From NCBI GenBank assembly GCA_047626155.1, contig JBLHRR010000200.1, positions 1 to 7,653 of the forward strand: 7,653 nt of DNA, read 5' to 3'. Made by a program: the position numbers and the translations under genes. This stretch comes from CALGLS01 sp047626155. GTDB taxonomy: Bacteria; Bacteroidota; Bacteroidia; Chitinophagales; Saprospiraceae. The notes under the pieces are model-generated. The model had not been told where the DNA came from. It did not search any database and saw only the letters and a list, made by a program, of their open reading frames with translations. Below are positions 1-5,869 of the stretch, in pieces; within the stretch, counting starts at the first letter, position 1, and each line of letters starts with the position of its first letter.

Positions 1-342
1 GTAGAGGTTATCAGAGAGGTGGAAGTCATTAAGGAAGTTCCTGTTGAAGTTATCAAAGAGGTTCAGATCATCAACGAGATAATCAAAGAAGTGCCTGTGG
101 AAATCATTAAGCAGGTAGAAGTCATTCGTGAAATAGAAGTAGATGTCATCAGAGAGGTGGAGGTGATACGTGAAGTAGAAGTGATCAAAGAAGTGCCTGT
201 GGAAGTAATTAAAGAAGTTCTGGTAGAAGTAATCAAGGAAGTTCCAGTAGAAGTAATTAAAGAGGTTCAGGTCATTAAAGAAGTAGAAGTTATTCGCGAG
301 ATAGAGGTCATCAGAGAAGTGCCTGTGGAAATCAATAGAAGA
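1..342 (+). repeat. In-gene tandem repeat of 18-bp and 24-bp units encoding VEVIKE / VPVEVIKE
   Basis: The first 114 codons divide into 17 units. Most are 6 residues (VEVIRE, VEVIKE, VQVIKE, IEVIRE) or 8 residues (VPVEVIKE, VLVEVIKE, IEVDVIRE), and one is a 4-residue IIKE. Nearly every unit ends in K/R-E, and proline occurs only at position 2 of the 8-residue units. The codons vary between copies (gtg/gta/gtt, atc/att, aag/aaa), so the array is not a recent perfect duplication, although neighbouring units are similar enough for slippage. The array begins before the window, so its full length is unknown. Confidence 0.9.
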
Positions 343-678
343 GTAAAAGGTAGCACTGATGCAAAAATTGTAAAACTCGAACAAGAGGAGGAAGGAATAG
401 TTACTGAAGTCCCAATGAATTCTAAACCTGATAACCTCAAAATTGTAGAGGGTATCGGACCAAAAATTGAACAACTACTAAACAATGAAGGCATTGCTAC
501 CTTCGAAGAATTGGCTTCTGCCCGAATTACTGATATTCAAATGATTCTTACTAAAGCTGGTGGCCGCTACAAAATGCATGATCCTAAAACCTGGCCTCGT
601 CAGGCAGGATTGGCTTCTGCTGGTAAATGGGATGAATTGAAGCAGTGGCAGGATGAGTTGGATGGAGGAAAGGAATAA
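1..678 (+). CDS. Repeat-rich protein with C-terminal helix-hairpin-helix domain (3' part; start lies upstream of the window)
   Basis: The reading frame is open from the first base, so the N-terminus is missing; the GTG at 19 sits inside the repeat and is not a credible start. The 225 visible residues have three parts. Residues 1-114 are a tandem repeat of VEVIKE- and VPVEVIKE-like units, residues 115-142 form a charged linker, and residues 143-225 form a helix-hairpin-helix domain. That domain has the hairpin motif EGIGPKI at about 150-156, then NNEGIATFEELA, and ends in the MHDPKTWPRQA...GKWDELKQWQDEL block. This C-terminal block is familiar from Bacteroidota proteins annotated as H3TH/flap-endonuclease-like (COG3743 type). 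In those proteins it is often attached to membrane or envelope modules, and nuclease activity is not established. DNA binding is possible from the hairpin fold, but I see no catalytic residues. The upstream part could hold a membrane anchor, but it is not visible. Family call for the C-terminus is fairly sure; function is unknown. Confidence 0.85.
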   Translation, partial: VEVIREVEVIKEVPVEVIKEVQIINEIIKEVPVEIIKQVEVIREIEVDVIREVEVIREVEVIKEVPVEVIKEVLVEVIKEVPVEVIKEVQVIKEVEVIREIEVIREVPVEINRRVKGSTDAKIVKLEQEEEGIVTEVPMNSKPDNLKIVEGIGPKIEQLLNNEGIATFEELASARITDIQMILTKAGGRYKMHDPKTWPRQAGLASAGKWDELKQWQDELDGGKE

Positions 679-754
679 GTTAGTGAATAAGTTGACTTGT
701 GAATTGGTCCATTAGCTGGTTCGGCCTATTCAATTAAGGGTCAATCCTTTTTAT

Positions 755-791
755 AAAAAAAGCCCCGATAAATAATATCGGGGCTTTTTTT
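755..791 (+). terminator. Rho-independent terminator after the repeat/HhH gene
   Basis: A perfect inverted repeat has a GC-rich core AGCCCCGATA (761-770) pairing with TATCGGGGCT (776-785) around an AATAA loop. It is extended by six A's on the left (755-760) and six T's on the right (786-791), giving a 16-bp stem. It lies 76 nt after the stop codon at 676-678. The flanking A and T tracts mean it could work in either direction, but the only adjacent gene ending here is on the plus strand. Confidence 0.88.
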
Positions 792-976
792 ATTGCTTTC
801 ATGAGTTCGTGTAACTTAATCCTACTAAGGCGGTTAATTAGGGAGTACATTCCCCCCGATAAATAATCGTTTACTATGTGAAAAATGCAAATATATAAAT
901 ATTTTATAATGCATCAAATTTAATTCTACCAATTATTCATATCGTAAAATTAAATGCAATTTAAACTTCACTTTAC

Positions 977-1007
977 TTTGATAAAAGTTGCAAATGCAGT
1001 AACTTTC
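977..1007 (+). promoter_or_regulatory. Candidate Bacteroidota-type promoter for the small HTH gene
   Basis: TTTG at 977-980 is followed after 19 nt by TAACTTTC at 1000-1007. The Bacteroidota consensus is TTTG, a spacer of about 19-21 nt, then TAnnTTTG; here only the last base of the -7 element differs. Transcription would start near 1014 and give a leader of about 75 nt before the ATG at 1089. This is read by eye and has no expression support. Confidence 0.45.
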
Positions 1008-1088
1008 CAGAACAAACGCAATAGTATTCTTTTTTTTGCGCTTGTTTTAGTTCTTTCCTTTATTAACTAACCATCTAAATTCGCGCTT

Positions 1089-1352
1089 ATGAATATTACT
1101 TTTCAAGAATTGAGAAGGATTAAGCACAGCCTTCCAACTGGCAGTGTTCAACGTATCGCCAAAGAGTTATCCATTGAAGAGCAAACCGTAAGAAATTACT
1201 TCGGTGCCAGCAAATTCAACAATGGACAAACGACAGGGAGCCATGTCCAACCAGGTCCTCTCGGCGGTATTGTGAGTCTACCAAATACCCAAATACTTGA
1301 ATCAGCAAAGAAAATTATCTCAGAATCAAGACCTACGTTACAATCATCTTAA
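1089..1352 (+). CDS. Small putative helix-turn-helix DNA-binding protein, 87 aa
   Basis: Residues 19-40 (SVQRIAKELSIEEQTVRNYFG) read as a helix-turn-helix: a helix starting the RIAKEL motif, a turn, then a recognition helix around EEQTVRNYFG. The start MNITFQELRRIKHSLPTGS and the segment HVQPGPLGGIVSL at 52-64 match a small conserved protein seen widely in Bacteroidota, usually annotated only as DNA-binding or hypothetical. The length fits that family. The ATG at 1089 begins the conserved N-terminal block, so the start is well supported. The gene stands alone, with a promoter candidate at 977-1007 and a terminator at 1379-1419, so it is probably monocistronic. Its target sites are unknown. 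No ligand-binding or catalytic domain is present, so an architectural or simple regulatory role is more likely than a sensor role. Confidence 0.82.
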   Translation: MNITFQELRRIKHSLPTGSVQRIAKELSIEEQTVRNYFGASKFNNGQTTGSHVQPGPLGGIVSLPNTQILESAKKIISESRPTLQSS

Positions 1353-1378
1353 CAAGTTATCTTAACACATAAGAATTA

Positions 1379-1419
1379 AAAAAAGGGCTGCATGGAAATT
1401 TTCCATGCGGCCCTTTTTT
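1379..1419. terminator. Bidirectional terminator shared by convergent HTH and GWxTD genes
   Basis: The stem runs from GGGCTGCATGGAA (1385-1397) to TTCCATGCGGCCC (1401-1413) around a 3-nt loop, with one T-G wobble. It is flanked by an A tract (1378-1384) and a T tract (1414-1419), so both strands give a GC-rich hairpin followed by U's. It lies 26 nt after the stop of the plus-strand HTH gene and 38 nt past the end of the minus-strand GWxTD gene, and so can serve both. Confidence 0.88.
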
Positions 1420-1457
1420 AGTCTAAATGAATTCATTTGGTAGAAGGTGGCAACAGA

Positions 1458-2906
1458 CTAAAGCCCCTCCCAAAACTCCCTAGCCCGCTTATTAATACCT
1501 CCCCTCGGAAACGTTGTTGCATCTCCATCCAAACCTCCTGTAGCTTGTCTGTCTCCTCTGTACAATTCAACTTCCCATTGCGGATTCTCCAGCTCTCCAC
1601 GACAGGTAGAATGAAGCATTTCGAAACTCCCTACAGCATAAGTAGGGTTGTAAAAGATAAACTTAACATCTGACTGAGGAGGGCTACTAGGAACACGGGC
1701 ATAGAACCAGATTTCATATGGAGGGGCAGCAGTTTCGTTCTCTACAGTAACGACATCATTAGGTTTTCCATACTTCATAAAAATACGCCCTCGGTCTGAT
1801 TCAAAACCATGACCAAAACCAGAATAATACGTTTTATCCACCGCACGGGCAACTTCCATATATCGGGTATAGGCGGCTTCCGGATTACGATCCATTTGAA
1901 TCCAAAAGGAATACAAATACCTTCTTTGCGTTTCTGCAGTTCCTTCTCTGATGATATTATTGAGCACTCTTACCGATCCAGCACCTACATGCGCGGCAAT
2001 GGCTTTCAGGCTGTAACGCAATTCTGCGGAATCCAGTTTTGCCACGAACACTTCTTCTATTGGCTTCTCCAATAAAATTTCTGTATCCCTATATGGGTTA
2101 CTTCGATCAAATTGAGTTTCACGAGAACTCAGGACATCTCCTTGTCGATTTTTCACTTCTACAGTCAACTTATATCGTCCGGATTCCAGTTTCGAAATGT
2201 CTTTTCGAATCAAAATTACATTTACAGGTTTGGGATCTAATTTTTTATGCCCTAATAAAACCGGTTCCAACTCATTGTTGCCTTTTATTTTTTCCACAAC
2301 ATATTTTAGCAAAAACTTTTCTGTGAAGGCTTTATCGGAGTTGTACAATTCCTGATAAAAGATCAAAACAGAATCCGTCTTGTAGTAAAAATTATAAGGA
2401 AGCGGCTCCATGTGATAGCCGCTTTTGACAAAGGAGGAGTTGTCTGCGGTTGGCTTTAAGGATCGAATCAATTGCAAATCGGATTGCAACAGCGTTTCTT
2501 TTTGGTAAGCAATTTCAAATTTCCCATCGTAGCTCGCCAGATTTGTGGAGTCATTCATATCCCTGATTTCTACTTCCAGCTGATACAAACCATCATCCAA
2601 ACCAATACGGCGCACGTCCATAAAATCCAATGGATGCTGTGAGACCGGTCCATTCAATATATATTTTTCAAAAGAAACAATTACATCTTCCTTTTTGATC
2701 ATAATCAAAACCTCCACAGCACCCTGCTGGGTAAAGCTATCCAAATGCTTGTGATTGACCGTTGTTCCCATAATATTGAGATAGACCTCAACAAAGGATT
2801 TATTGGGGGGACTTTTGAAAGTCGCATAGGCTACACTTGCATCCAGCGCTTGGACAGCGAAATGGCTTATTGTTATAAAGCATAAAGCAAGTAACAAACG
2901 TTTCAT
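1458..2906 (-). CDS. Secreted GWxTD-domain protein, 482 aa
   Basis: The N-terminus MKRLLLALCFITISHFAVQA is a typical signal peptide with likely cleavage after A20, which supports this ATG start. The mature protein begins LDASVAYATFKSPP, followed by two beta-rich segments (about 21-135 and 160-270). A helical stretch (about 285-360) comes next, then the C-terminal domain with YSGFGHGFESDRGRIFMKYG (361-380) and PYEIWFYARV further on. This arrangement matches the GWxTD family of Bacteroidota and related phyla, whose members are exported proteins of unknown biochemical role. The name-giving motif here reads GFESD (367-371), so the tryptophan is replaced by phenylalanine, while the following DRGRIFMKYGKP block is well kept. 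There is no obvious anchor or C-terminal sorting domain. The gene is last in a minus-strand row after the lipoprotein gene, 102 nt away, and has its own promoter candidate at 2947-2978. A periplasmic location is inferred. Function is unknown. Confidence 0.88.
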   Translation of the reverse strand: MKRLLLALCFITISHFAVQALDASVAYATFKSPPNKSFVEVYLNIMGTTVNHKHLDSFTQQGAVEVLIMIKKEDVIVSFEKYILNGPVSQHPLDFMDVRRIGLDDGLYQLEVEIRDMNDSTNLASYDGKFEIAYQKETLLQSDLQLIRSLKPTADNSSFVKSGYHMEPLPYNFYYKTDSVLIFYQELYNSDKAFTEKFLLKYVVEKIKGNNELEPVLLGHKKLDPKPVNVILIRKDISKLESGRYKLTVEVKNRQGDVLSSRETQFDRSNPYRDTEILLEKPIEEVFVAKLDSAELRYSLKAIAAHVGAGSVRVLNNIIREGTAETQRRYLYSFWIQMDRNPEAAYTRYMEVARAVDKTYYSGFGHGFESDRGRIFMKYGKPNDVVTVENETAAPPYEIWFYARVPSSPPQSDVKFIFYNPTYAVGSFEMLHSTCRGELENPQWEVELYRGDRQATGGLDGDATTFPRGGINKRAREFWEGL

Positions 2907-2946
2907 GATAAGGACATTTTAATGAGCAGAACAGATTTAACAATAG

Positions 2947-2978
2947 TAAAGGTAAAGGGTGTTTGTAAGACGGACAAA
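2947..2978 (-). promoter_or_regulatory. Candidate promoter for the GWxTD gene
   Basis: Read on the minus strand, TTTG (2978-2975) is followed after 20 nt by TACCTTTA (2954-2947). This fits the Bacteroidota TTTG...TAnnTTTG pattern with only the last base changed. Transcription would start near 2940, about 35 nt before the ATG at 2906. It lies wholly between the lipoprotein stop (3009) and the GWxTD start, so the GWxTD gene could be expressed independently. Confidence 0.45.
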
Positions 2979-3008
2979 CCATTGATTCCAAAAAGTCAGG
3001 TTGCTGTT

Positions 3009-3422
3009 TTATTCCGGACCTTCAAGTAACCGTTTTTCCATTATTAATTTGAATTCATAGCCTTTATACCTGGTTTGGAGGGTCAGACTAGTATCACTAG
3101 CCTCATAGATGTGATAGGTTTGTTTATCTGTATTCTCACTTACTTGGTGAAGTATATTATTTTTGAGGGTAAATGATTGGCTTTCCGTTTTCATATCCAC
3201 ATTAAAATTCGTCTTCATTGCCCCCTCTTCTCCAAATTCGAAGAACGTATTTTCCAGTGCCACTGTTTGTTTCTTATCCCGGAAGGCTTTTTTCAGATCC
3301 CAGCTTCCTTGCAACTTACTAGATAAAGATTCTTCTTTTTGACTAGCATCATCGCCACAATTTGTAAAGAACAGGCCTTGGAGCAAAATCAGAAAAAATG
3401 GTAAAAAAGTTCTACTATACAT
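3009..3422 (-). CDS. Small lipocalin-like lipoprotein, 137 aa
   Basis: The ATG at 3422 is chosen over the ATG at 3491, because it directly begins a lipoprotein signal peptide, MYSRTFLPFFLILLQGLFFTNC. The acylated cysteine would be C22. The extra 23 residues of the longer frame are charged and unlike any signal. The lipobox FTNC is loose, as is common in Bacteroidota. The mature protein opens CGDDASQKEES, then has SSKLQGSWDLKKAF (a Trp in an LxGxW motif), TFFEFGEEG, and strand-rich segments ending YKGYEFKLIMEKR. This LxGxW...F.F...G layout is that of the short lipocalin-like lipoproteins common in this phylum. No ligand can be named. It lies 223 nt after the phosphoesterase gene and 102 nt before the GWxTD gene, so a shared transcript is possible but not shown. 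Confidence 0.75.
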   Translation of the reverse strand: MYSRTFLPFFLILLQGLFFTNCGDDASQKEESLSSKLQGSWDLKKAFRDKKQTVALENTFFEFGEEGAMKTNFNVDMKTESQSFTLKNNILHQVSENTDKQTYHIYEASDTSLTLQTRYKGYEFKLIMEKRLLEGPE

Positions 3423-3645
3423 TGCTAAATAGTGGTTCTTTGACGAATTCCGTATTTTATAGTTCCTCAATAAAAATTCCAACACGCTCACCGTTACACT
3501 ACGATTGCTTTTGAAGAATCTTTTTCAGGAACTACGTCATTTGTCAAAGAAGGTAAATAATTAAACGCCCTCTCCCTTTCCAAAGGGTGGTATGAAGGTC
3601 AAAATTACGTTTTTTTCGGCGAGTGGCATAACGAGGAGTATCCTA

Positions 3646-4923
3646 TCACTCCTTATTATCAAGTGTAATTACGGTAATTTCCGCCAGCACCCCTACCCTT
3701 CCTGGATATCCAAGAAAACCAAAACCACGATTAACGTACAAATATTGCTTCCCTTCCTGATAAAGTCCTGCCCATTGTTTGTAAAAATACTGCACAGGGC
3801 TCCATTGAAACCAACCCGGGATATCGATACCAAACTGCATTCCATGTGTATGTCCACTAAAGGTAATAGCAATGTCTTTATGCTTTGTAAGCACCTGATC
3901 GGACCAATGACTGGGATCATGGGACAGCAACAATTTCACATCGGCTGATTCGGTTCCCACTACGGCCCTTGACAAATCGCCGTATTTCGAAAAACGACCC
4001 TTAGCTGAATAATTTTCTACTCCAATAATAGCTAAAGAACTATCCTTAATATTCAATAATCGGTTTTCGTTTAACAACAAATCCCAACCCAGCTCCCGAT
4101 GTGTTTGTATCAGTTCATTGAAATTTTGCAACTTGGCTTCCGTACTTTTCCATAAAACATAGTCTCCATAATCATGGTTTCCCAAAATAGAAAAAACACC
4201 AAACTTGGATTTTATTTTTTTAAAAATAGGAATGAAGGGTTGCATTTCGCTAGCCACGTTATTGACCAAATCCCCAGTAAAAAAAACGAGATCTGCTTCC
4301 TCTTTATTGATTAGAGTAATGGCTTTATTTAATGGATTTATCTCTGTGAAGCTACCAGAATGAATATCTGAAAGCTGAATGATCTTTAGTCCTTTTAATG
4401 CAGCAGGCAGGTTACTAATTTTTACGGTCTTCCGATGAATTTTATAGCGATAGCGATTCCGAAGCATACCATAAATCAACACGGCAGCTAGCGCTAACCC
4501 AAGGACCAAAGCCAATGTTGCGACTGTTGTTGACAAGGGGTAGCTCAAGGCCGCAGCTCCTGTTATTTTGCCAAAAATCAACATAAAAATCCTGCGTACC
4601 ATATCTGCTCCAAGAACCGCAAAGGTTATCATTTTACCAAAATACAGTCCCAATAGACAATTGCTAAAGAGAAAAGCACCTTTATTGATCTCTAAAGGAG
4701 TCTCCCAACGTGCCATTCTTCTTGACATAACAAACCAAAGGGCAAGTGGCATGAGCCAGTATAGACTTCGGATGAGCAACTGAAGCCAGTCCGGGCAAGT
4801 CGCAATGACAAGTACCAGTCCCTGAAAGACAATGTATTCGAAAACAAAAAGAAATAAAAGGGGGAATAGGTAGCGCAAGATTTTGGTTGTTAATAGTTTA
4901 TTGGACTTGTTCTGCTGTGGCAT
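3646..4923 (-). CDS. Membrane-anchored metallophosphoesterase (YkuE/YaeI-like, COG1408 type), 425 aa
   Basis: The C-terminal half is a calcineurin-like phosphoesterase that should bind two metal ions. In the 425-aa numbering, D186-x-H188 lies in QLSDIHSG, D218 in FTGDLVNN, N249-H250 in LGNHDYGD, H335 in LLSHDP and H358-x-H360 in SGHTHGMQ. All expected metal ligands are present; the usual GHTHGGQ reads GHTHGMQ. The N-terminal half carries about four hydrophobic membrane segments (roughly 15-41, 46-66, 82-104, 130-152), so the catalytic domain is tethered to the inner membrane. The ATG at 4923 gives MPQQNKSNKLLTTKILRYLF, leading straight into the first membrane segment. The longer frame from 5061 adds 46 polar residues and starts inside the rplS terminator region, so I reject it. 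Relatives include enzymes hydrolysing UDP-diacylglucosamine or other phosphoesters, but the substrate here cannot be read from sequence. It is separated from rplS by a terminator. Confidence 0.88.
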   Translation of the reverse strand: MPQQNKSNKLLTTKILRYLFPLLFLFVFEYIVFQGLVLVIATCPDWLQLLIRSLYWLMPLALWFVMSRRMARWETPLEINKGAFLFSNCLLGLYFGKMITFAVLGADMVRRIFMLIFGKITGAAALSYPLSTTVATLALVLGLALAAVLIYGMLRNRYRYKIHRKTVKISNLPAALKGLKIIQLSDIHSGSFTEINPLNKAITLINKEEADLVFFTGDLVNNVASEMQPFIPIFKKIKSKFGVFSILGNHDYGDYVLWKSTEAKLQNFNELIQTHRELGWDLLLNENRLLNIKDSSLAIIGVENYSAKGRFSKYGDLSRAVVGTESADVKLLLSHDPSHWSDQVLTKHKDIAITFSGHTHGMQFGIDIPGWFQWSPVQYFYKQWAGLYQEGKQYLYVNRGFGFLGYPGRVGVLAEITVITLDNKE

Positions 4924-5063
4924 GAAAACGAAAAAATAACGGGATTGTTCATTTAGTTTTTTTGGCTCTTTGACAAATTCAGTAATTCTGTCCTCTCTCT
5001 CTAAGATTACTAAACTTTTCCCTAGCGTACGCGGAAATTTAGTAAACCTAATGAAAACCAAAA

Positions 5064-5089
5064 GCCCTGATGAACTTAATCACCAGGGC
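5064..5089 (-). terminator. rplS: Terminator of rplS (minus strand)
   Basis: On the minus strand the hairpin is GCCCTGGTGA (5089-5080), a 6-nt loop, then TCATCAGGGC (5073-5064), followed by TTTT (5063-5060), GG and a second TTTT. The arms pair over 10 bp with one G-U wobble that exists only in the minus-strand transcript. On the plus strand the same position is an A-C mismatch, so it should act mainly for rplS. Confidence 0.78.
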
Positions 5090-5101
5090 CTTTGAGTAAC
5101 A

Positions 5102-5120
5102 TTTGCTTAAGAAAAGCAAA
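5102..5120 (-). terminator. Small hairpin between the rplS stop and its terminator
   Basis: TTTGCTT (5102-5108) and AAGCAAA (5114-5120) form a 7-bp AT-rich stem with a 5-nt loop, just after the rplS stop and before the main terminator. On its own it is weak. It may add to 3' end stability or be incidental. Confidence 0.3.
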
Positions 5121-5129
5121 GTTTCAACA

Positions 5130-5489
5130 TTATTTTTTTGCGTTATATGCGCGCTCTTTAATACGAGCTTTCTTACCTACTAATTCACGTAAGTAATACA
5201 ACTTCGCTCTACGCACTTTACCTCTTTTGAGTATTTTAAGTTCAACAATGTTTGGTGAAGCGTGAGGGAAAATACGCTCAACACCTACTCCATTAGAAAT
5301 TTTTCTAACAGTAAAGGTCTTTGTAGCGCCAGATCCGTTGATTTGAATAACATCTCCACGGAAATCCTGAATACGCTCTTTGGCACCCTCCACAATTTTG
5401 TAGCTTACTACAACATTATCTCCCGGACGGAAATTTGGATATTCTAATTTCTTTGACAATTTCTCCTGAATATAGCTAATAGCATCCAT
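5130..5489 (-). CDS. rplS: 50S ribosomal protein L19
   Basis: The protein is a structural component of the large ribosomal subunit, located near the 30S-50S interface. The 119 residues follow the L19 pattern throughout: FRPGDNVVVSYKIVEGAKERIQ (20-41), FRGDVI, the conserved FTVRKISNGVGVERIFPHASP (59-79), and the basic block VRRAKLYYLRELVGKKARIKER (92-113). The ATG at 5489 gives MDAISYIQEKLSKK, the usual L19 start and length. An ATG 33 nt upstream (5522) would add MLLVLNLKSII, which has no family support. There is no rpsP, rimM or trmD beside it, and a promoter candidate (5555-5589) and a terminator (5064-5089) frame it as a single-gene unit. Identification is essentially certain. Confidence 0.97.
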   Translation of the reverse strand: MDAISYIQEKLSKKLEYPNFRPGDNVVVSYKIVEGAKERIQDFRGDVIQINGSGATKTFTVRKISNGVGVERIFPHASPNIVELKILKRGKVRRAKLYYLRELVGKKARIKERAYNAKK

Positions 5490-5869
5490 AATAATAGATT
5501 TTAGGTTCAATACAAGTAACACCGCTTTTATAATAAACGATCTTTAAGGAACTGCAAAGGTAAGTATTTTATTGGATTCATTGCTCAAGAATTTACAAAT
5601 AAGTTTTCCACATTAAGCTTAGTCCATAATTCTATCTATAACCAATTGATATACAAAACACTACAAATACATTGAATATTATTCCTATTTGCTTTTTATT
5701 CAAAAACTAGGCTAAAGATAGGAAATAAGGGCTCCAAAGCATTTGTTTCATATATTAAGAGATGCGTTGATCTCAACCCGTCGACAAAAATACGATTCCA
5801 GTAGAAAAACCAGTAATTATAATGATGAGTGAATTACATTAGCAGCATCAAACCAACAAATCCAACTAA
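5490..5869. other. Divergent gene-free region between rplS and the EI24-like gene
   Basis: This 380-nt AT-rich stretch holds the rplS leader (about 60 nt) and promoter candidate on the minus strand. On the plus side I see no good promoter match for the gene at 5870. A short inverted repeat GTTGA-TC-TCAAC lies at 5766-5777 and could be an operator, but one copy is weak evidence. No convincing small coding frame or RNA gene was found. Confidence 0.6.
5555..5589 (-). promoter_or_regulatory. rplS: Candidate rplS promoter
   Basis: On the minus strand TACCTTTG (5562-5555) matches the Bacteroidota -7 consensus TAnnTTTG exactly. The upstream element is poorer: CTTG (5589-5586) matches TTTG at three of four bases, with a 23-nt spacer that is longer than usual. 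Transcription would start near 5548, about 60 nt before the ATG. Confidence 0.45.

Larger units (their letters stand above)
679..1088. other. Gene-free interval between the HhH gene and the small HTH gene
   Basis: This 410-nt stretch contains no credible coding frame. It holds the terminator at 755-791, a 14-nt partial copy of that terminator's left arm and loop at 854-867, an AT-rich segment (about 880-960), and the promoter candidate at 977-1007 for the gene starting at 1089. I see no tRNA or known riboswitch pattern in it. Confidence 0.7.

Noticed and set aside
267..494. Minus-strand open frame of 75 codons opposite the repeat/HhH gene
   Set aside because: It is the antisense shadow of the repeat array, has Ser/Thr/Ile-rich low complexity, and has no family resemblance.
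2800..2991. 63-codon minus-strand frame rich in Cys and Pro over the start of the GWxTD gene
   Set aside because: It overlaps the GWxTD signal peptide in another frame and the promoter candidate, and shows no domain or family pattern.
3423..3491. 23-residue extension of the lipoprotein from an ATG at 3491
   Set aside because: It would bury the lipoprotein signal peptide behind a charged segment; the ATG at 3422 gives a normal signal and lipobox.
3568..3590. CCTTT-CC-AAAGG inverted repeat between the lipoprotein and phosphoesterase genes
   Set aside because: The stem is only about 5 bp and no T tract follows, so it does not qualify as a terminator.
4974..4981. TGAATTTG on the minus strand as a -7 element for the phosphoesterase gene
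   Set aside because: It has one mismatch to TAnnTTTG, and no convincing TTTG lies 19-21 nt upstream, so it is not better than chance in AT-rich DNA.
4924..5061. 46-residue N-terminal extension of the phosphoesterase from an ATG at 5061
   Set aside because: It overlaps the region just beside the rplS terminator, is polar and unlike the family, and the ATG at 4923 leads directly into the first membrane segment.
5835..5842. TACATTAG as a -7 element for the EI24-like gene
   Set aside because: It has one mismatch and no TTTG at the right distance upstream.
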